The position numbers were made by a program, and so were the translations under genes. Of a DNA stretch of 64,000 bases, positions 43,281 through 51,120 are shown in pieces; position 1 is the first letter of the stretch; the number at the start of each line of letters is the position of its first letter. Below the pieces are notes generated by a model. The model was not told the DNA's origin, ran no database searches, and saw only the letters and a list, made by a program, of their open reading frames with translations. Origin of the DNA: Desulfovibrionaceae bacterium (GTDB lineage: Bacteria; Desulfobacterota; Desulfovibrionia; Desulfovibrionales; Desulfovibrionaceae); the NCBI GenBank assembly GCA_910575755.1, contig CAJTFO010000003.1:248001-312000 (forward strand), in the 5' to 3' direction.

Positions 43281-44906
43281 TCAGCTTTCCGCCGCCTTGT
43301 CCTCACCGCCGCTCCCGTTTTTGCGGCGACGTGACGAACGGCGACGGCGTTTTCCGGAGCGTGGGGCCTCCCCGTCTCCGTCGTCGCAGCGGGTGGAACC
43401 GGCTTCACGTCCACGGCGGGCTCCCGCATGCCGGCGCGGGGCGGCATGCGGACTGTTGTCCGGGAAGCGGCTTTCCTGAAGGCTCTGCTGGTGGCAGGCG
43501 TCCAGCAGCATGCCCAGCAGCAGCACGTCATCGTCCTCTTCGCTTTGCCGGGCAAGTTCTCGCGCCAGAGTCGCGTAACGGGCCACGCGCATGCGCTCCA
43601 GGCCGGTGAGCGCGCGGAAGCGCGCCTCCAGAATGGTGGTCAGCCGCGTGCCCGCCACCCGGGCCACATCATCGTCCGTGGGCAGGGGCAGCTCCATCAG
43701 CGCTATTTTGTAATGTCTGGCGATGCGCTCCAGCTCCATGCGCTGCATCACGTCCACCAGGGAAATGACTGTGCCCGCGGCCCCGGCGCGACCGGTGCGC
43801 CCGGCGCGGTGGATGTAGCTTTCGTGGTCTTCCGGCGGTTCGTACAGAAACACATGCGACAGGGCCGGGATGTCTATGCCGCGTGCGGCCACATCCGTGG
43901 CCACCAGATATTGCAGGCGGCCCTTGCGGATCTTGTCCAGCACGGCTTCACGCCGGTTCTGCGAAATATCCGCCGAAAGCTCGTCGGCGCTGTAGCCGAA
44001 GCCCTGGAGCACGCCGGTCACATAATGCACATTGGCCTTGGTATTGCAGAAAATGAGGGCCGAGGCCGGATTTTCCGTTTCCAGCAGACGCACCAGCGCC
44101 CTGTCCTTGTCCATGGGTTTGACCTGGCAGAAAAGATGCTGCACCGCAGCCACATGAACTTCTTTCTGAGAAAGGGACAGCAGGGAAGGCTCGGTCATGA
44201 ACTCGGCGGCCAGCTTGAGTACATGCGGCGGATAGGTGGCGGAGAAGAGACAGGTATGTATGCGCCTGTGGGGCAGATAGCGCTGCACTTCCTTCATGTC
44301 CGGATAAAAACCGATGGACAGCATGCGGTCGGCCTCGTCAAAGACCAGCATGCGCAGGTTCCTGAGATCCAGCGTGCGGCGCAGCAGATGATCCAGCACG
44401 CGTCCCGGCGTGCCCACAATGACCTGAACGCCGTCGCGCAGGGCGTCCATCTGTTTTTTGTAGCCCACGCCGCCGTATACGGCCACGGCCTGAATGCCCG
44501 TTTCCGCAAAAATCATGGCCGCCTCGCGCTCCACCTGCACGGCCAGTTCACGCGTGGGCGCCAGCACCAGCGCCTGCGGCGTCTTGAGCGCCGGATCCAG
44601 ACGGGGCAGCATGGGCAGCAGATAGCAGCCGGTCTTGCCGCTGCCCGTGCGCGACTGAACCATGATGTCCCGCCCTGCCAGCAAATAGGGCAGAGCCAGG
44701 GACTGAACGGGCATCAGATTTTGCCAGCCCGCGCGGGCGCAGGCCACGCGCATGGCTTCCGGCAGATCGGCCAGGCGCACTTTGGGCAGGGCGTTTTCCG
44801 GTTCGCAGACGGAAAGGCCCTCCGAAGCGGGAGTGGCGGGGGGCGCCACAGGGGCGGCAGGCGACTCCGCGTGGGGAGGCATCGTCGGAGAAATCTCTTC
44901 TGGCAT
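43281..44906 (-). CDS. DEAD-box ATP-dependent RNA helicase
   Basis: A 541-aa helicase. RecA domain 1 has the Q-motif region GWQNLMPVQSLALP, SRTGSGKTG (motif I), APTRELAVQ (Ia), GTPGRVLD (Ib), VFDEADRMLS (DEAD, II) and SATYP (III). Domain 2 has LIFCNTKANV (IV), VATDVAARGIDIP (V) and HRAGRTGRAG (VI). The C-terminal tail is basic, with runs of Arg/Lys/Ser, and probably binds RNA. An acidic, Pro/Ala-rich leader precedes the core. I prefer ATG 44906 (AGGA 8 nt upstream) over 44924. The family resembles RhlE/CsdA; it probably acts in ribosome assembly or RNA turnover. Confidence 0.9.
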   Translation of the reverse strand: MPEEISPTMPPHAESPAAPVAPPATPASEGLSVCEPENALPKVRLADLPEAMRVACARAGWQNLMPVQSLALPYLLAGRDIMVQSRTGSGKTGCYLLPMLPRLDPALKTPQALVLAPTRELAVQVEREAAMIFAETGIQAVAVYGGVGYKKQMDALRDGVQVIVGTPGRVLDHLLRRTLDLRNLRMLVFDEADRMLSIGFYPDMKEVQRYLPHRRIHTCLFSATYPPHVLKLAAEFMTEPSLLSLSQKEVHVAAVQHLFCQVKPMDKDRALVRLLETENPASALIFCNTKANVHYVTGVLQGFGYSADELSADISQNRREAVLDKIRKGRLQYLVATDVAARGIDIPALSHVFLYEPPEDHESYIHRAGRTGRAGAAGTVISLVDVMQRMELERIARHYKIALMELPLPTDDDVARVAGTRLTTILEARFRALTGLERMRVARYATLARELARQSEEDDDVLLLGMLLDACHQQSLQESRFPDNSPHAAPRRHAGARRGREAGSTRCDDGDGEAPRSGKRRRRSSRRRKNGSGGEDKAAES

Positions 44907-44924
44907 GTGGCATCCTGGCGGCAT

Positions 44925-45256
44925 GCACCCGCCGCAGTATTAAATATTGTTAACGAGTGACTATGTCATAAGGCTTATTTTTCCGCAAGTTTTGTCCGCC
45001 TGGGAGACAGGGTAGTCACACGAAGCATATAACCACTTGAAATCATAGGATAAAAATTCAAACGTCAAATTTGAAACTCCCAATAATATCAAATAGATAC
45101 GTTTTTTCGCGCGATTGCCCTGGAGGTAGCGGCTCGGCGCTTTACGGAGCCGGGCGGATAAGCTATGCTCAACAATACTCGCACAAGCAGTTCAATGGTT
45201 GCAAATGGCCCCTTCCCGGCCCAGGTCGCCAAAGGGCGCAACGATTTGAGGTACGC
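44925..45256. other. Divergent intergenic region between helicase and gamma-glutamyltransferase genes
   Basis: About 330 nt between divergent genes, so both promoters should lie here. It is AT-rich around 44940-45110. Short inverted elements TTCAAA and TTTGAA flank 45060-45076. An open frame runs into the downstream gene but lacks a ribosome site. No RNA gene was recognised. Confidence 0.4.
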
Positions 45257-46918
45257 ATGAACAGCACTGTTCCCTACTCCGCCACAGTCTCCGCCGGCAT
45301 CAACCCGCTGGGTCGCAAGGGCATGGTCAGCACGCCCCACTATCTGGCCTCCCAGGCCGGGCTGGACGCCCTGCGCCGGGGCGGCACAGCCGTGGATGCG
45401 GCCATTGCCGCCTCAGCCGTGCTTTCCGTGGTCTATCCGCACATGTGCGGCCTGGGCGGCGACAGCTTCTGGCTGATTTACGACGCCGCGCGCGGCGAGC
45501 TCAAGGCCCTGAACGCCAGCGGCCGCGCCGCCGCCTCGGCCAGCCCCGAATTTTACGCGGCCAGGGGTTTCAAGGCCGTACCCGCGCGCGGCTACCTGGC
45601 GGTCAATACCGTGCCCGGCGCGGTTTCCGGCTGGGACGAGGCCTTCAGGCTGAGCAGGGAAAGCATGGGCTCGCCCCTCTCCTGGGCGGAACTGCTGGAC
45701 GCGGCGCGCGGCTATGCGGAAGACGGCTTTGCGGTGGGGCATTCCCTGGCCCACTGGCTGGCCGTGGACACCAGCGGTCAGGGCGCGGGGCGCGGATTGC
45801 ACCAATTTCCGCCCTTTGTGGAGGCATTCTGCAAAGAAAACGGCCGCCCCTACCGCGTGGGCGAAACGCTGCGTCAGCCCGACCTGGCGCAAAGTCTCGC
45901 CCGGCTGGCCCAAAACGGCGCGGATGAGTTCTACCACGGCAGCATCGCCCGCGCCATCGCGGACAGCATGATGCTGCACAGCGGTCTGCTGACCGTGGGC
46001 GATCTGGCCGACCACCACGCGGACTGGGCGGAACCCTTGCGCGTGCCCTACCGCGGCTTCACGGCCTGCAGCGCGCCGCCCAACAGTCAGGGCATGGCCG
46101 CGCTGGAAATTCTGAACATCTGCAATCATATGGATCTGGCCGCGCTGGGCGAAGGCGGCGCCGACTATTATCAGGCCCTGGTGGAAGCCACGCGCCTGGC
46201 CTTTCAGGACAGAGACCGTTGGCTCACGGACCCGGCCCATGCGGATATTCCGCTGGATCGCCTGCTCTCGCCGGAATACGGGCAAGAGCAGGCCGCGCGC
46301 GTTTCACTGGAAAAAAGCGCCGGCCCCCTGCCGCCCCTGTCGCCGGGCGGGGACACGGTGTGGCTGGGCGTGGTGGACGCGGCGGGAAATGCCGTTTCCA
46401 TGCTCCAGAGCATCTATCACGAGTTCGGCTCGGGCATGGTGGCCGTGGGCACGGGCATTCTTCTGCAAAACCGCGGCTGCGCCTTTTCTCTGGACCCGAC
46501 CCACGTCAACCGTCTGGAGCCCGGCAAGCGCACCATGCACACCCTGACCCCGGCCATGCTGCTCAAGGACGGCAAGCCCCGGCTGGTCTGCGGCAGCATG
46601 GGCGGCGAGGGCCAGCCCCAGACCCTGGCGGCCCTGATTACCCGCATTGTGGACTTCGGTCTGGCCCCGCAGGATGCGGTCAATGCCCCGCGCTGGCTGC
46701 TGGGCAGGAGCTGGGGCGCGCCCGACAACGACCTCAAACTGGAGGGCCGCATTCCCGCCGATGTGGCCGACGAGCTGCGCCGTCGCGGCCAGCCCGTGCG
46801 CATGGTGGAGGACTATACGGAAGTCATGGGCCACGCCGGAGCCATTCTCTGCCATGAGGACGGCCTGCTGCAAGGGGCGGCTGATCCGCGCGGCGACGGC
46901 CAGGCCGTGACACTGTAA
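45257..46918 (+). CDS. Gamma-glutamyltransferase-family protein, cytoplasmic type
   Basis: A 553-aa Ntn-hydrolase of the GGT family. N-terminal half: GMVSTPHYLASQAGLDALR, GGTAVDAAIAAS and CGLGGDSFWLIYD. The autoprocessing nucleophile is predicted at T367 in GGDTVWLGVVDAAGNAVS; SMGGEGQPQ downstream forms the oxyanion loop. There is no signal peptide, so the enzyme is likely cytoplasmic, closer to YwrD-like members than to periplasmic Ggt. ATG 45257 is chosen because TTGAGG precedes it and the family N terminus follows. It probably hydrolyses a gamma-glutamyl or related amide; the exact substrate is unknown. Confidence 0.85.
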   Translation: MNSTVPYSATVSAGINPLGRKGMVSTPHYLASQAGLDALRRGGTAVDAAIAASAVLSVVYPHMCGLGGDSFWLIYDAARGELKALNASGRAAASASPEFYAARGFKAVPARGYLAVNTVPGAVSGWDEAFRLSRESMGSPLSWAELLDAARGYAEDGFAVGHSLAHWLAVDTSGQGAGRGLHQFPPFVEAFCKENGRPYRVGETLRQPDLAQSLARLAQNGADEFYHGSIARAIADSMMLHSGLLTVGDLADHHADWAEPLRVPYRGFTACSAPPNSQGMAALEILNICNHMDLAALGEGGADYYQALVEATRLAFQDRDRWLTDPAHADIPLDRLLSPEYGQEQAARVSLEKSAGPLPPLSPGGDTVWLGVVDAAGNAVSMLQSIYHEFGSGMVAVGTGILLQNRGCAFSLDPTHVNRLEPGKRTMHTLTPAMLLKDGKPRLVCGSMGGEGQPQTLAALITRIVDFGLAPQDAVNAPRWLLGRSWGAPDNDLKLEGRIPADVADELRRRGQPVRMVEDYTEVMGHAGAILCHEDGLLQGAADPRGDGQAVTL

Positions 46919-46937
46919 AAGAAAAGGCGAAAATATG

Positions 46938-46977
46938 AAAGGAGCCTGAGGGCATGCGCGGCCTTCAGGCTTCTTTT
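46938..46977 (+). terminator. Intrinsic terminator after gamma-glutamyltransferase gene
   Basis: Core stem GCCTGA / TCAGGC extends on both sides with few mismatches around an ATGCGC loop and ends in TTCTTTT. It begins 20 nt after the stop codon. Confidence 0.75.
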
Positions 46978-47050
46978 GCGCTCAGAGCGCCTCCTGACCC
47001 AGCAGCGCCATGACGCCGATATCTGCGTCTGAACATCTCGCCAGCACACC

Positions 47051-47083
47051 AGAGCATTTATCTGATGAAATCAGGTAAATGCA
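47051..47083. repeat. Dispersed palindromic repeat, hairpin-only copy C (inverted)
   Basis: AGAGCATTTA through GGTAAATGCA reproduces the third hairpin of the dispersed repeat in the opposite orientation. It lies between the terminator of the transferase gene and the end of the 94-aa hypothetical gene. Confidence 0.6.
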
Positions 47084-47118
47084 CGGAACACAGGCGCGGA
47101 ACCGGGCGCAGACGGCGT

Positions 47119-47403
47119 TTATTTTTCAATCCAGGGCAACAGGGCGTCCACAATCTTGCGGGCCTGGTCAGCGCTGGAAATGGTGAACTTGGACTGCTGG
47201 CGGTATTCGCCGCCCGATTTTTTATAACGGCGGATCACATACTTGTCCGGGCCATAGTCGTCGCTTTCCGGCCGCCACTGCTGATAGCGAAACAGAATAG
47301 TGGTCCACGCGCCCTTGCTCAGCACCACCTTGTCCAGTTCCTTGATCAGAATCTGACCGTTTTCCTCATACTCTACAGTAAGATCGTCGATGGATTCGTT
47401 CAA
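47119..47403 (-). CDS. Small conserved-looking hypothetical protein
   Basis: A 94-aa protein with a beta-rich first half (ILIKELDKVVLSKGAWTTIL, then FRYQQW) and a helical end (SSADQARKIVDALLPWIEK). TTG at 47403 is preceded by GAGAGGAAG, which supports it as the start. The layout (KVVLSKGAW, YVIRRYKK, KFTISSADQ) weakly recalls PC4-like nucleic-acid-binding proteins, but I do not assign it. It has no linked partner of known function. Confidence 0.6.
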   Translation of the reverse strand: MNESIDDLTVEYEENGQILIKELDKVVLSKGAWTTILFRYQQWRPESDDYGPDKYVIRRYKKSGGEYRQQSKFTISSADQARKIVDALLPWIEK

Positions 47404-47603
47404 AACTTCCTCTCAATGGACGCGTCGGAACCGCCTGACCCCGATCGCGCTGTTAACCCCGTATGGTTGCCGGACGGCTTTTGAATGTCGCGCAGAACCT
47501 CGCTGGCCCAGAACATTTTTCGCGCGAAATTACCCCAACGGCGAGACAAGTTCTCCCCGGGATAATTTCGCGCGCATTCTGCAAGCAAATCCGCGTAGAG
47601 CAT
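47400..47603 (-). CDS. Possible small protein upstream of the 94-aa gene
   Basis: A 67-aa frame (MLYADLLAECARNYPGENLS, then a GNFARKMFWASEVLRDIQ helix). CAGGAAA lies just before the ATG, and the stop overlaps the next gene's TTG. It could be a coupled leader gene. However, the coding sequence contains an inverted repeat and the start abuts a repeat hairpin, so it may be non-coding. Confidence 0.25.
   Translation of the reverse strand: MLYADLLAECARNYPGENLSRRWGNFARKMFWASEVLRDIQKPSGNHTGLTARSGSGGSDASIERKF
47521..47574. repeat. Long-arm inverted repeat
   Basis: CGCGCGAAATTACCCC (47521-47536) is answered by GGGATAATTTCGCGCG (47559-47574), 12 perfect pairs plus GGG with one bulged base, around a 22-nt loop. 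It lies in a 370-nt stretch with several other palindromes between 47400 and 47780. Confidence 0.5.
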
Positions 47604-47632
47604 TTTCCTGTAAAAAACAGGCAAACGCTCTA
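47598..47632. repeat. Hairpin related to the dispersed repeat family
   Basis: AGAGCATTTTCCTGT and ACAGGCAAACGCTCT pair with a few mismatches. Sequence and layout match the third hairpin of the dispersed repeat, which starts 3 nt further on at 47635. Confidence 0.5.
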
Positions 47633-47634
47633 TA

Positions 47635-47778
47635 GCATTTTTCGATTGAAAATATAAATTTTCAATCTGTTCGCTGCCGTCATTTCGCGGAAAAAGCGTG
47701 GTTTTTCCGCTCATTGGGCGTGCTTGTCCGCTTGCGCGGCCAACAGGGCGTTTACCTGTTTCATCAGACAAGGGCTCT
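47635..47778. repeat. Dispersed palindromic repeat, full copy D
   Basis: Near-identical to 18241-18385 over its whole length in the same orientation, with the same three palindromes. The loop of the first differs (ATAA versus GCAA) while both arms are intact, and the second hairpin is unchanged. Its right edge provides the stop codon of the next minus-strand gene (TAG of TAGAGC). Confidence 0.75.
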
Positions 47779-48010
47779 AAATGCCGACGTAGTTGGCCAG
47801 CACGCCCTTGACGGTTTCGGGCAGATCCGGCGGCTGCAAGACCATATCCCCCGGGCCGGGGCCGTAGCGGTCGCCAGTGCTCTGCGCCGTGGCGGTCATG
47901 GCCATCAGGCGTTCGGACAAGGTCAGCTCGCGTCCGCTGCCCATTTTCCGGCCCAGCGCGGTCAGCACGTTTTCCGTAATGTTTGTCGGCTTGACGCTGT
48001 TGTATTCCAT
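47777..48010 (-). CDS. Small hypothetical protein
   Basis: A 77-aa soluble, Thr/Gly/Pro-containing protein (MEYNSVKPTNITENVLTALG, then ELTLSERLMAMTAT). ATG 48010 is chosen because AGGAGA lies about 9 nt upstream. I recognise no domain; the first 45 residues form a likely helix and the rest is proline/glycine-rich. The stop codon comes from a dispersed repeat. It stands alone on the minus strand. Confidence 0.55.
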   Translation of the reverse strand: MEYNSVKPTNITENVLTALGRKMGSGRELTLSERLMAMTATAQSTGDRYGPGPGDMVLQPPDLPETVKGVLANYVGI

Positions 48011-48201
48011 GGTGCTGTCTCCTTCTGTAGACACTAAGCGCGAATGCCGGACTCCCGTCCGGCGTCAGAAGTCATTTCATACAAAGTATGGAATGACTTC
48101 CAAACTACAATTTTCCTCGGCGGATCGCAAGATGGCTTTAGAGCCTTTTCACACAGCCCCCCTTGGGGAGGGACTGGAAGCCCGCCGCAGCCAATGCGGA
48201 C

Positions 48202-49722
48202 CTAGCGCCGCAGCAGCATCAGGGCGTAACGCTCCACCGGCGCAAAATCATCACTGAGCGCGGGCGTATCCGTGGATACAGGCCCGGCGTAACGTGCGGA
48301 CAGCATGGAATCCGTCTCGGCGGCCGGCGGATCCGTGGCGAAGGCAGGAGCGGGCAACGCCATGCGCCCGGCCTCGGGAAAAGCCAGCAGCATGAGATTC
48401 TGCACCTCGTCAGGTCTGTCCGGTCTGCCCACGCAATAAACGCGCACCTCGGCGAAAGCGGTGCGCAGGGCGTGATAAATGCCCCGGAACAGCCTTCCGT
48501 CCGGGCCCTCCACAGCCGAAATCACGTTCATCAGCAAGGCGCCGCCGGGGGCCACGGCCCGGCGCAGTTCCTTTGCCGCCTCCACGGTGCCCATCTGAAA
48601 GGGCACGGAATAGTGCGAATTGAAGACATCCACAAAAACAAGATCATAACTTTCCCGCTGGCGGTTGAGAAAGGCGCGGGCGTCCTCATGTCGCAGGCTG
48701 AGCCGGGGGTCAGCCTTCAGGCCGAACCAGCGCCGTGAGACGGCGGTCATGGCCGGATCCAGCTCCACCACGGTCAGGCGCAGGGCGGCGGCATCCAGTC
48801 CGCTTCTGCCCGCCAGCAGCCACTTGGGCACGGAATAGCCCCCGCCGCCCAGCATCAGCACCCTGCGTGCGTTCGGCACATGGCGCGGCCCCAGGGCGTA
48901 AAAACGGGTGTACTCAAAATAAAGCTCTTCCGGGGCGTCCAGCAGCATGCCGGACTGGCTGTAGCCGGGGTCTGTGGCCATCAGGCGCACGGCGCGCCCG
49001 TCGCGGGCGTGGTCCACGCCTTCCATGACCCTGATGCTGTTGTAGGGGCTCTCCACCAGACGAATGCCGCCTTTCTCCGCCAGCCATTGCCCGTACAGAC
49101 TGTCCTGCCAGGCCAGCAGCACGCAGAGCGCCAGAAGCAGCAGGCGCAGCCACGGCCTGGAGGGCGCGTTGCAGAGGGAAAGAGCCAGCATGCAGAAGGC
49201 CACGCCCCACAGAATGGCCGTGCTGCCGAAAAAGGAAATCAGCACAAAGCCGCCCAGAAACGTGCCCAGAATGCTGCCCGCCGTGGACAGGGCGTACAAT
49301 CGCCCCACCGTGGCCCCGGCGGTGTCCACGCTGGCGATGCGCAGGCGGATCACATAGGGCGTGATCATGCCAAAGAAAAAGGCGGGCAGGGCAAAAATGC
49401 CCAGCGCGGCGGCCACGGCGGCCAGATAGAGATTGCCCACGGCCTGGGTCACGCCCGCGCCCACAGAGGCATGGCAGAAGGCGGTCAGCCCGCAGCCCAG
49501 CCCGGCGCCGGCCAGGGCCTGGCCCAGCCCCCGGCGGGAAAGCTTTTTGTCCGCAAAGCGGCCCCCGGCCCATGCGCCCAGCGCCAGGCAGGCCAGCACC
49601 ACGCCAATGAGGCTGGTCCAGACAATGGCTGAGGTGCCCACATGCGGGGCCAGCACGCGCCCGCCCACCATTTCCAGCACCATGACCAGCGCGCCGCTCA
49701 AAAAAACCGTCAGTTCCAGCAT
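48202..49722 (-). CDS. Membrane-fused spermidine-synthase-like protein
   Basis: A 506-aa protein. The first ~215 residues form about seven membrane helices (GALVMVLEMVGGRVLAPHVG onward). The second part is a spermidine-synthase/SAM-methyltransferase fold: PYNSIRVME, VLMLGGGGYSVPKWLL (SAM/dcSAM loop), VVELDPAMT and YDLVFVDVFNS. Such fusions are common and mostly of unknown substrate; polyamine transfer is not proven. ATG 49722 has AAGGA 7 nt upstream. It runs on the same strand as tadA (14-nt gap). Confidence 0.82.
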   Translation of the reverse strand: MLELTVFLSGALVMVLEMVGGRVLAPHVGTSAIVWTSLIGVVLACLALGAWAGGRFADKKLSRRGLGQALAGAGLGCGLTAFCHASVGAGVTQAVGNLYLAAVAAALGIFALPAFFFGMITPYVIRLRIASVDTAGATVGRLYALSTAGSILGTFLGGFVLISFFGSTAILWGVAFCMLALSLCNAPSRPWLRLLLLALCVLLAWQDSLYGQWLAEKGGIRLVESPYNSIRVMEGVDHARDGRAVRLMATDPGYSQSGMLLDAPEELYFEYTRFYALGPRHVPNARRVLMLGGGGYSVPKWLLAGRSGLDAAALRLTVVELDPAMTAVSRRWFGLKADPRLSLRHEDARAFLNRQRESYDLVFVDVFNSHYSVPFQMGTVEAAKELRRAVAPGGALLMNVISAVEGPDGRLFRGIYHALRTAFAEVRVYCVGRPDRPDEVQNLMLLAFPEAGRMALPAPAFATDPPAAETDSMLSARYAGPVSTDTPALSDDFAPVERYALMLLRR

Positions 49723-49736
49723 GGAGAATCCTTCAT

Positions 49737-50225
49737 TCAGGCCGTAACGTCTTCCACCCGCCGCGCGCCGAAAAAATCCCGCAGCAGGGCCGCGCAGGCT
49801 TCGGCCCGCACCCCGCCCATGTGCCAAACCCGATGATTGCAGCACGGGGCATCCAGATATTCGGCGCGCGAGGTTACGGCCCCGGCCAGAGCGTCCGCCG
49901 CGCCGTAGACAAGGCCGGCCAGACGCGCGTGCACCAGAGCCGCCGCGCACATGGCGCAGGGCTCCAGCGTGACCGCCAGCACACAGCCGTTCAGGCGGTA
50001 ATTGCCCACGACCGCCGCCCCGGCGCGCAGAGCCAGGATTTCGGCATGGGCCGTGGGGTCGCGCAGAGCCACGGGCGCGTTGCGACATTGCGCCAGCAGC
50101 CGCCCGTCCGGCCCGGCCAGCACCGCGCCCACCGGCACTTCGCCCTCCGCCGCGGCCAGCCGGGCCTGGGCCAGGGCCATATCCATCAGTCCTTCCCAGC
50201 TCAGGCCCGGCGGAGGGTCGGGCAT
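49737..50225 (-). CDS. tadA: tRNA adenosine(34) deaminase
   Basis: A 162-aa zinc deaminase converting A34 to inosine in tRNA-Arg. The zinc site is H60 and E62 in TAHAEIL with C90 and C93 in LEPCAMC. The start is uncertain: ATG 50225 lacks a good ribosome site, and a GTG at 50279 overlapping the upstream gene would add 18 residues. Confidence 0.88.
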   Translation of the reverse strand: MPDPPPGLSWEGLMDMALAQARLAAAEGEVPVGAVLAGPDGRLLAQCRNAPVALRDPTAHAEILALRAGAAVVGNYRLNGCVLAVTLEPCAMCAAALVHARLAGLVYGAADALAGAVTSRAEYLDAPCCNHRVWHMGGVRAEACAALLRDFFGARRVEDVTA

Positions 50226-50257
50226 GGGCCCGGCCGGCGCGAATGCGCGCGGGCCCG

Positions 50258-50926
50258 CTACAGAATGATGATCTTGCACAGGTGGTTGACCACTTCCTCA
50301 GGCGTGTCGCAGACCGTAATGAGCTTGTCGATCTCCGACTCATGGATGAAGCCGCCGGCGGCCATGCTTTTGCGCAGCCATTCCAGCATGCCGCTCCAGA
50401 AGCGGGAATTGTACAGAATGATGGGGAAAGGCCGGGTGCGACCGGTCTGCGCCAGCACAAAGGCCTCGGAAAGCTCGTCGATGGTCCCCATGCCGCCGGG
50501 CATGACCACATAAGCCATAGCGTACTTTACGAACATGAACTTGCGGATAAAAAAGTAACGGAAATTGCAGCGGGTTTTCACATACTGGTTGCAGCCCTGC
50601 TCGTGCGGCAGATGGATATGCAGACCCACAGACTCGCCCCCGGCCTCGAATGCGCCCTTGTTGGCCGCCTCCATGATGCCCGGCCCGCCGCCGGTGATGA
50701 TGCCGAAACCCGCATCCACCAGCATGCGGGCAATCTTTTCGGCATCCTGATATTCCTGCATGTCCGGCGTGCAGCGGGCCGAACCGAAAATGGAAATGCA
50801 GTTGGCCTTCAGGGCGTTCAGCGTGTCCAGAGCCTGCACCATTTCGGCCATGATCCGGAATGTGCGCCAGGATTCGGTGGTTGCCGAGGCCAGATCATCC
50901 ACAATATTCTGTCGTAATTCAGGCAT
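50258..50926 (-). CDS. LOG-family (Rossmann-fold) protein
   Basis: A 222-aa protein with the two LOG motifs: ITGGGPGIMEAANKGA and MPGGMGTIDEL. Members include cytokinin-activating phosphoribohydrolases and nucleotide 5'-monophosphate nucleosidases (PpnN-like); the bacterial role is often purine monophosphate breakdown. AAGGAGG lies just before ATG 50926. The residues flanking the motifs (CRCNFRYFFIRK-type basic stretch) fit the longer LOG subgroup. Confidence 0.88.
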   Translation of the reverse strand: MPELRQNIVDDLASATTESWRTFRIMAEMVQALDTLNALKANCISIFGSARCTPDMQEYQDAEKIARMLVDAGFGIITGGGPGIMEAANKGAFEAGGESVGLHIHLPHEQGCNQYVKTRCNFRYFFIRKFMFVKYAMAYVVMPGGMGTIDELSEAFVLAQTGRTRPFPIILYNSRFWSGMLEWLRKSMAAGGFIHESEIDKLITVCDTPEEVVNHLCKIIIL

Positions 50927-51120
50927 AACGCCTCCTTGCGGAAAGAATCAATGTCGCGGCGCGGCGGCCTGTGCCCCCAGACCCGCGCAAAGCGGCGCGC
51001 TCAGTATATGTGAGCCGGAGCGCGCCCGCAAGAGCGCGGCGACCGCCGCCCCGCTCCCGGTTTGACAGGGCGGCGGGCTGCGGATTATGTGAAGAAATAC
51101 CGCCATCCATCGGAGTGCAT

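Noticed and set aside
43428..44960. Plus-strand open frame opposite the DEAD-box helicase
   Set aside because: Low-complexity His/Gln/Arg composition; the helicase motifs on the minus strand are complete.
47400..47771. 123-codon minus-strand frame reading through the dispersed repeat
   Set aside because: Its first 45 residues are translated repeat DNA that also appears before ribF; only the shorter 47400-47603 part is kept as a low-confidence candidate.
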